Shown here: piece after piece, positions 53,101 to 62,100 of the stretch | How positions within the stretch are numbered: position 1 is the first letter of the stretch | Layout: each line of letters opens with the position of its first letter | Source of the DNA: Apostichopus japonicus | Taxonomy: Eukaryota > Echinodermata > Holothuroidea > Aspidochirotida > Stichopodidae | DNA: 64,000 bases | Assembly (NCBI RefSeq): GCF_037975245.1 | Contig: NC_092562.1 | Span: 19,376,054-19,440,053, forward strand | Direction: 5' to 3' | Notes under the pieces: generated by a model | The model's input: only the letters and a program-made list of their open reading frames with translations | Databases searched by the model: none | What the model was told of the DNA's origin: nothing | Position numbers and translations under genes: made by a program

Positions 53101-56100
53101 CCCTTTCATATAAATTTCCCATGGGGGGAGGGTAGTTGGGGTGGTGGATACAAGCACAAAAAAAAAAAGTTGAATTACAGTACCAAGGGTCTAACTGTTA
53201 GCTCTGGAGTTTCTTGGACAAGTGTTGTCTTTTCTGCATGATTTCTCTCAATGCAAATATTTATTATGTTATATTGTACTTGTTTCGATACTACCAATGT
53301 TGTGTATGTCTCTGAAATGTCATTCTCAAAGCTCAAGGAAAATCTGTGAATGCTTCTATAAACCTGCATTTTGCATTAAGTTTTGCACTTTAGTCCAGTG
53401 CTTTGCATCCTCGACCAGTGAATGAAAGATTAGTCACCGGAATATGTAATCTGAAAAAACGTAAACGTAAAAAAAATAATTTAGCTAATTATAATCTGTA
53501 AGTCCATCAGACTGTTACAAGGAAATCTGGACTGCAAAGAGTTGATAAGTGAAGGAAAAGAAAACCAAGTACAATATTTAAACTTAAATTTGTGGGACAC
53601 AAAAGTTACTCTGTTAAATTAGAAGCAACCAAGGTGGTTTAATCCATCTCTTAGGTAGGTTGAGGGAGATATCCAGTTACGTGTAAGTATTTAGTAGCTT
53701 TGGTACAATGCGCTTCAGAAGCAAAGAATTTATACCATTTTGCTGCCATTTCGAAATGTGTACTTTTTAACCATTTTGTTTTGTGTCACATTGCCATGTG
53801 ATTCTAATTTTGAAATTCAAATTAATGAGTTCTAATTCTTTTCGAATGTGATGCTTTTTATTGGCAGAAAAGTGATCTAGCTTTGCTTACTAAGTTGATA
53901 TTTTATTAATTGTGATTGTGAACATTTACGTTACAAATTTTTAAGCATATGTGTTGGGACAATTCTGTACACATATGAAGCTCAAATTGTCACATGTGAC
54001 TCTCATATCGTCGTCAATCTCTGAGGCCCCCCTCCCCCCCCCACACTCCAATGAAAAAAGAAAGTAGTTTGGCAAGCACTGTTAATGATGTGGAGAGTGC
54101 TGTGGAAAGTACTGTTAGGAATAGCTTTTGTTCTCTGTTGAACCAGAATCCAGAAATATATTTTTACATACATTTCAAAGATATTTGGAGGAATTTTAAG
54201 TCTCGTTTAGTAAATAGTAACTAGTCAAAGGTAAAAACAAGAAGTGATCTGAACTGGTAGCCTCAGAATTGCGTTGACCTGTGCTCTACAAATCTTTATA
54301 TTGCTAAGTGAACACTGATATGTTATTCAACAGTGTCAGTGTTTAGTAATAGTGTTCAATTGATACTTCATAGAAAGCACCAGGGGAAGGATTACAAAAT
54401 GGAGCTTTCTGAATGCTTTTTGGTGAAGTTAGAGTACAGTAGTGTAAAATTTGAGTACCAGGTACAATAAACTTTTTTATTGACAAATTTCATTTGTTCT
54501 TTTCTACCTTCCCAGAATGCACCAGCAGTAGACGAAGAAGGGTTCAGTATAAAACCATTAGAGGAGCAAGATATCCTTTTCAGAGTTGTTGCTTTTTTTG
54601 AGAGATTTTATTTTTATTTAAAATTATTTATGAGTATTAATTCAAACATACGAAACAACAGTAAAGAGTACTTTTCAATGCTACCTCCTATCTGCAGTGA
54701 TTTTACCTACAATGTGACCTGGGATTTATCAAAGTGAAAAAAAGACTTATTTCTTCCTCAGTCATATTAAGTTTAAGAAACCATCAGATTTTAACCATTG
54801 AAATTTAGACAAAATTTAATAATAGAAGAAAAAATGAGTGGTGCCATGGTTTGTTACCGTCAAAATGTAAGAGTTATATTTTCCTTTGTATAGAGTTTTC
54901 TGTCAAAGATACAAGCTTTTGTTTAGACTTGCCTCAACAGAGCATGGAGACAAAAACATTTTCAGAAGTATTGCATCCTTCTCTTGATTATTAGTTTAAT
55001 ATCAGGCCGCTAATTCCAGCGAAATGTGGATCACCTGTGACAGAATCACGAGTTGTGAATTTATAATAAAGCGTGGCAATAAATGCATTGACTCTTTAAT
55101 TAAAACCCGGTCATCCTTTGGGCAAACCGAACTGATATTTACGTCATCGTTCAAACATTCATTCCTCCGAGGTTTCTGACAAGCAGCTGCAAATCAGTTG
55201 TGAGCTGAGATCTGTTACTCAATCAAGATGAGAAAAATCATTGATCAATTTTGATGCTGCCATCCAGTGGAGAGCTCTTGTCAATTATATTTGTTATTTG
55301 CTCTTTCAAAAAGGAGTTTTTGGGTTTTTGTGGAGTTACATTTTGAGGCTCAATGAAACTTTCGTAAGTGAATTGTTTCATTCTTAATACAAGATAAAGT
55401 GTAATAATAACCACCGTTGAGAGAAGCTATCCAATACACTGTAGTTAAGAATTTTATTACAATGATGGGACTCTCAGACAGTAACTAGCCGTCCTCCCTC
55501 CCTCTCCCCCCCCCCCTGTAAAATGATGTAGACATGAATCATGAATAGCAAATCAGTAGTAATAAAAAAATAAACTGTAATACTATGTCCCCTTCCCTCT
55601 CAGACAAGAAATAAAAAATGGTAGCAAAACTCTTCCACAAACTCCCTTCACCAATAACCCTCCAACGCACCCCACTGCCACCACTTATGTATGTATGTAT
55701 GTATGTATTTTAGATCCTCCTGCAAGCAGAAACTTGTGAAGAAGCCTCATTGGCTTATCAAAGCCGCAAGCTGACCGAAGTCAGTCTCTTAGATTCATAT
55801 GTAACATCCATGATTATGAATTGTCAATTGTCAACAACTCTGTGACTGGACAACATACATTAATCTTGGAGTGACTCGAACCAGGGACCTTATGATTGGA
55901 AGGCACAGGCGTTAACCACTGAGCTAGCACTCCTAACGAAATTAGTAACACTCCTAAAGAAACTAAGACCACGCTTCCTTAACGTCTCCGTTTACGCCAC
56001 CAAGCTTTCCACTCGGACTCAGATTCTGACTCGGATGTGGAGGTGGACAGGACGAGGAAGATCCACGTGGAGATCAAGCCAGCTACGATACCGCAGGACG

Positions 56101-59100
56101 GTACGAAGGTGATCGCAGCGTCAGTCGACGACATCAAGGCCTCCCTCAGCGGACTGGCTCTCTCTCCCCCGAGGATGAGAAGAGACAACTCAAGTGAGAC
56201 GTTTATTTTATTACTCGAAATAGTCTGCAACATTGTGTCTGAAAGATCAGAGCTCAAGAAAGTAATTCCATATCTGCATTTTCTCCAGGTCTGACCAACT
56301 TTGGTGTGTCAACTATGATATATTTCCCTGTTGTCCGTGGGATAAATTTGTACTTCAGAATATGTATTAAATAAATTTATATTAATTACATATGAAATTT
56401 TTAAAAAAGAAAAAAAGTTGGGATTAGGTTGCAAGGTTTTAAGCCACCACGATTACTATTATTTTAGCATGATAAGATCAGAACGCCTCTATTTTGAGTT
56501 TTTATTTCCTGTTTGTCTGGTTTTGCATTTTTTATGGGCTTGAATTTTCTTGTGCTTAACATTTTTTCTTTAGATGGTGATATTGGCAATAGAAGGCACC
56601 AGGCACAATTTAGAGCAAGGTAGGTTTATGTCTGTATACGTACAGTTATTGATCGATTGATTGAATGGACATATGTAATATACAATTAATTCTTATGTAC
56701 ATGAATTTTGTTAACAGTAACTTTCCAAGTTCATTTAGACTTTGTGCTACTTCTATTATCAGTATTTCCTCTGAAAGACTCATCCGGTCTTATCTCTCAT
56801 ATCTAGCATCTCAGCGGCAGTCTAAATCTCAGCTTCGTCTTTTACCCTTTCATCTGCTGTTTTCCTTGCTCTTCTCTTCTCTTCCGCCTTTTTTTTGAGG
56901 GGGTGGGGCGGGGGGGTCTAATTTTGACTCCTCTGGTGAAATAGTTTTTCTAGTTTATGGTAATGTCATAGGCAAAACCGATCAAGTTTCTTGTTCGAAG
57001 ATAAATGATGATTATCCAGACTAATTATGGACTAATAGGTAAATAGATTTAATGTTGAAAATAGTTTCGCTGGGTACATAGTGAGTAACTGGTGGTCAGC
57101 TCATGCAAATTTAAGTTAGACTCCGTCAATATGCAAAAAAATACTTACGAAGAGTTACGACTGATAGTTGATAACACCAAGCTTTGTGTGACTGATTCAA
57201 GTTTTTGTTATGAAGAGTTACACCTGGCACCTCATTGATTATTCTGGGTGCTTACTGTTGTTCTTGTTTTGTGTTTTATTGGAGGGGGTGGGGGGGGAAG
57301 CGGGTGGCGGTGGGTTTCTGTCTGTCTGTGACAATTGTGCAAATAAAGGCATAAAGCCAGAATAAGTTTGAAGTGGTCAAAGCAAGCTTTTTGTCTTGTG
57401 ATAGGTATTCAAGTTATTGACACATACAGAAGACTTTGCCCTAATGCTTGTGCTAGCATTTTGCAAATTCTGGTGCTGGGTTGTCCCTTTTCTAATATGC
57501 TATGAATCTCTGGGAGTTTCAGTTCTCTGTAAAACAACTATGAATGGGTAGAGTTGAGACAAGTAAGAAATGATTTCAACAATCTCTGTGAGATGCTGTT
57601 TTTGTTACACATCATTCTCTTTTTTTTCTTACTTGTTTTGGTACAGTTGGTAATTTGCTTTGTTTTTTATATTTCCTTCCCTGAAATGGTTGTCACAGAT
57701 AGACACAAATATAACACCAAAATACCAAGGGTGGAGTGTGTGTGTTGATTAAAGGAAACGACTTCACCAAACACTGGTATTTAGCAAAACATGGTTAGGA
57801 CAGGTGAACATAGATAACTGTGTTCAGGGTGTGGTGGGGGGGGGGTGGAGGAGGGGTGGCTAGATGCCCTTCTATGCTGTTCTACTATCTATATTGTCAG
57901 CCAGCATTGGTTACCTTTTTACATAACAGGGTGCAGGTAAACTCTTTAGGCCTCTCTCTCTCTCTCTTAGCAAGTTGTCTTAGTTTTACTCTTGATTTAC
58001 AGCCAGTTTTCAGTCCTCTTCTTCCCAAGTCATACACATTTCTTCTAATCTTTTTCCTAATACTTTCGACCATTCTCTTTACCCCAACGTTCCCCCTCCT
58101 TGCAGCCTAGGACCCAGTCCAACACACTATGCTCGCCTTTATCGTAACTCCTGGGCTAGATTAAACAGGTGCTGTACCTATGTTTGATAGCTGTACCTAT
58201 GTTTGATATGCACACCAAAGATTTCTACTAACATTTAGCATGCTGCACCCTGCATGATGACAATGGATCGGTGTCATTGAAACATAATCCCACCCCATCC
58301 CCCTAAATCTTTACGTCTTATATTTCTCCTCTTGTTGTCTCTTATAACCTTTAGTTATTCTGTCTTATCTGTGTATATATTTGTATACCAAAGTCGTGAT
58401 TGGAATTTGAAACAGAAAGGAAAAGGAAAAAAGAATATAGATAGACTGCTTGAGTTGAGCTGTGCTTTTGTCCATTTTTCTATTAGTAAGATCTATAAAA
58501 GACATTATTTGCAGCAAATTTATATTATTGTCGAAGTTCTCCCAAAGAGATAATTGTGGTGTTTGCACCACAAAGAGATAATTGTGGTGTTTGCGTCACG
58601 TTGCTGCCCGTCACCGAAACACCTGAAAGTGAATCTTGTTGACGTAGATGGAAGTAATTTGAACGTTCACCCACCTCTAGCATTGTTTGTAGCTGATCTC
58701 AAACGCTTACACATCCGATGTTCCTAATTTGGATATAAGGTTTGGGATGAATGCTGTCGCTAGCAAGCAACAAAGCTAATTTGAGCAATTGGAGGGAAAA
58801 TAGCTGCCCTTCATACAGAAGAGAAAACTAATCTTTCATTAAAAAAAAAAAATGATACAAAGTAGTCCACGTTTGTGTAAATGTGGAAAGGCAAAAGAAA
58901 AGTAGTATAAAGCTTTGTTAAAATTAAACATTATTTTCCAAAAGGTGCTTTGATATTCTAATGTGTGCATGAATATTCACGATACAGGTACATGATTAGC
59001 TGACTCTCTTGCTGAGTGTAAAAGATGGATAATTCAGTTGATTGTGACAGGCTGATGTCTTGTTAAAAAAATAAAATCCCAGGTGTCATTATTACCTTAC

Positions 59101-62100
59101 AAAGGATGTTAATTTTTTTTCCTGAATTAAATTTTTAGAACTCAATTCCTAAAAAGCAGAGAATCTCTGTGTGCATGAAGTATTATTGTCCAGTGATTTA
59201 TCTTGGGTGAACACATACATTTCCTGGTGTGGATTTCATCCTCAACATATAAACTCATCAGTACATAGGTGGGTAAAATGTTCCAGAGTAGATGAACATT
59301 TGCGGTGAAGCTGTTATGTTAGAAATCATTCACCCATCCTCTGTTAGTCTACAACCCGCTCCCCCTCACCCATCCGCTATTAGTCTACACCCCCCCCCAC
59401 CAATTTCCTCTCACCCCTTCGAATTTACTTAAAATTCCAATCCAAACCTATCTATTCCTTTGGAGGGAGTGGGTGGAAAGCTTATGGGGAGGGGGAGGGC
59501 TGTTATAAATGATTTGGAAACAAATCCTAGCAAAGGGATAACACAGTCCTGTTGTTGTTGGTTGTTTGTCATGCTTAGGAAACAGTCAACCAGAAACAGC
59601 ATTTACTAAAAGTTATTAATAAAAGAAGGGATAAGTTGGATTGAAAAAGGATTAGAATAGTCATCACGATCGCTTCAATGAGAAACAAAATATAATCACT
59701 TTATTTATCAGAGATTTATTTCTCCTATAAGAGATCTCTGGTTATCTTATCTAAAATACCCAGTTACTTTCTTTATTTATAAATATATTTTTTTAATAGA
59801 GGATGACAGATTCTGCCAATCTATGCCAATGTCCATTTATTCATAAGTATCTATTAAATTTAGAAAGATTTTCATTGTGCCTATTTGGTACTGCCTATTG
59901 TAGGAGTTTATAAATAGTGACCTCTATTTTGAAGACCACCAAACAAGTTGCAAAGATTGTGAGAATTTTTGGGATTGGCATGGTTTGAGAAAATTGAGAG
60001 GAGATGTTAAAGTTCTGAATTTCAATATGAACAATGTTCCAGAGTTTATTTTTTTATTTTTGACTTATGTTGTGCAGTTTATATCATAATAGAGTGTATT
60101 AAATTAGTGTTTGCATGACAAATAACCTTCTGTCCATAAGCTGTACAATGTATGTGTTTATATCATGTCTGCAGAGGAGTGTTTTGTGGTTTTGGAACAC
60201 CCCCTTCCCCCAAACCCCAAGCAAAACTTGAAATTGTGTTTTGAAGTTTCAAGTATTTTCTTTCATTTCTGCCAACCCTCTAAGTTTGATAATGTGAGTT
60301 ATTGCTATAATTTTGTTGCAAAGAATGTTTGAATGGAAAACCTTAATTATGTGCAAAGCTATCATTTTCAGTGCTGTCATGATATTGGAAGTAGTCACAA
60401 TCTGTGACATAATTGTCTTGACTTAGATAGATAAGGTAACCTGCAGACTTTAATCTCTTTCTTTAGTCTGCAAAAAGAAGAAAAAAATTGCAACAGGAAC
60501 AAACAATCAACTGTTTATAAATTCCAAAGGTTTTTCTTCTTAAAATGAAACAATAAAACTTAACATTTAATTTGTGGGACACAATATTCTGTATTGAATA
60601 AAATGGTCAATAACTAACAAGTACCAACATAGTACTTGAAAGGAAAGAGATCTCTCAGTAAGGTTGAGGTCTATCAAATTGTGCATGAACATTACAATTC
60701 TTGGTAAGAATGATGATGTAAAACTACACACAAGACAACTTTTAATTGAAAATATTAGGCAGTGTGTCATGAACGATTAAAATGTAACATTTGGTCTGAT
60801 ATTTTTGGATATTTCATCATTTTTGTGTCGTCATTTTTTGTGATATTTCCAAATATGGAAATGTGATCGTGATTGCATGATAGCATCCTATAATTCCTAA
60901 TACTGACAGCTGTGTTTTAATATTGTGAATATTGGTTGTACTTTCTGTAGATCTGAAGTGTTTAATAACCATTTTTGATGTTGTATTAAACTCACATTCT
61001 GTGTCGTGAAGGAAAGCACTTCAAAATCATCTCTGTTTTACTGACTAAATCGTGTCCTAACATTGTTTGAAACTGACACAAACTCTTCATGATCCGCTCA
61101 ATCTGAAAGCTCAGCAAAGGCTTTTCTCCGGCCTCCAGTTATCAGTATATTTGTCATTCTTATATTATTTATACCATTCAAGTAGTACTTGATCAAGTCT
61201 GTGATGATGATGTCATCAGGACACCACCAAAATCTTTGTTCTACAATTTGAAATTTTGCCGTCTGACTTACAAGTGTAGTCTGCATGAATTTTTATAATT
61301 TTTGATTTGTAGGAAAATTAAATCACTTGCAAAGAAGAATAAAAATAGAAAGAAAGGTTCATTGTCCACAATTGTTACAGATGGATGTTTTAGATAAAAT
61401 GAAATGAAATGGATGCGTTTGTGACCGGAGCAATATCTTAAGAAGAAAAACAATGCTGTTTGTGATATGCCCATTTTGAAAGTTGAGAACTGACTCCAAA
61501 ATTTGGTCCAAACATCTGGTGTTCACGAATAAATTTTGTTAGATGTAAAAAAAATTATCACTTGAATGATTGGAATTATTTTGAATATTCATTTCAAAAT
61601 ATGATTTTTTTCCCTTGGGGGGGGGGGGTGGAACATAACCAAAATAGCTAACCAAGTAATGAAAGTAATGTTTGCAAAAGTAGTTGCTAGTCAGATCAAA
61701 ATGATCATGTGGCATAAACATTTTTAGATTTTTTACCAAATAATGAAAGTAATGTTTGCCAAAAAAGTTGCTAGTCAGATCAAAATGATCATGTGGCAAA
61801 AAAAGTTTTGATTTTTTTAGCTTTAGTATTATTTTTGTTATAGTTAGCATCAACCTCTTTCTTGTCTTCTGTAGAATTTGAGGACATTTTTTTATCCTGT
61901 TTTAGTTTCTGAGAGAACTAAGTTAATTTTGTCTGAACATGTTGAATTAATCAGTTGTGGAATCGTCAGGTGAAATTAACACTCAGAGTTTTTTAGTAGT
62001 ACTGCAAAGAACTTTCATTTTAGTTTTCTCATGTGAACAAGTGGTTTTCAATTGCTACTAGAATAACAGAAACAAATATGCAAATATATGCATATTGTCC

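Noticed and set aside
55872-55937. A minus-strand tRNA gene
   Set aside because: A and B boxes are present, but the stems do not pair well and the sequence continues into a SINE body and tail.
61539-61853. 104-codon minus-strand frame with two [10 protein letters not shown] copies
   Set aside because: An artefact of the 85-nt tandem duplication; no splice sites or domain.
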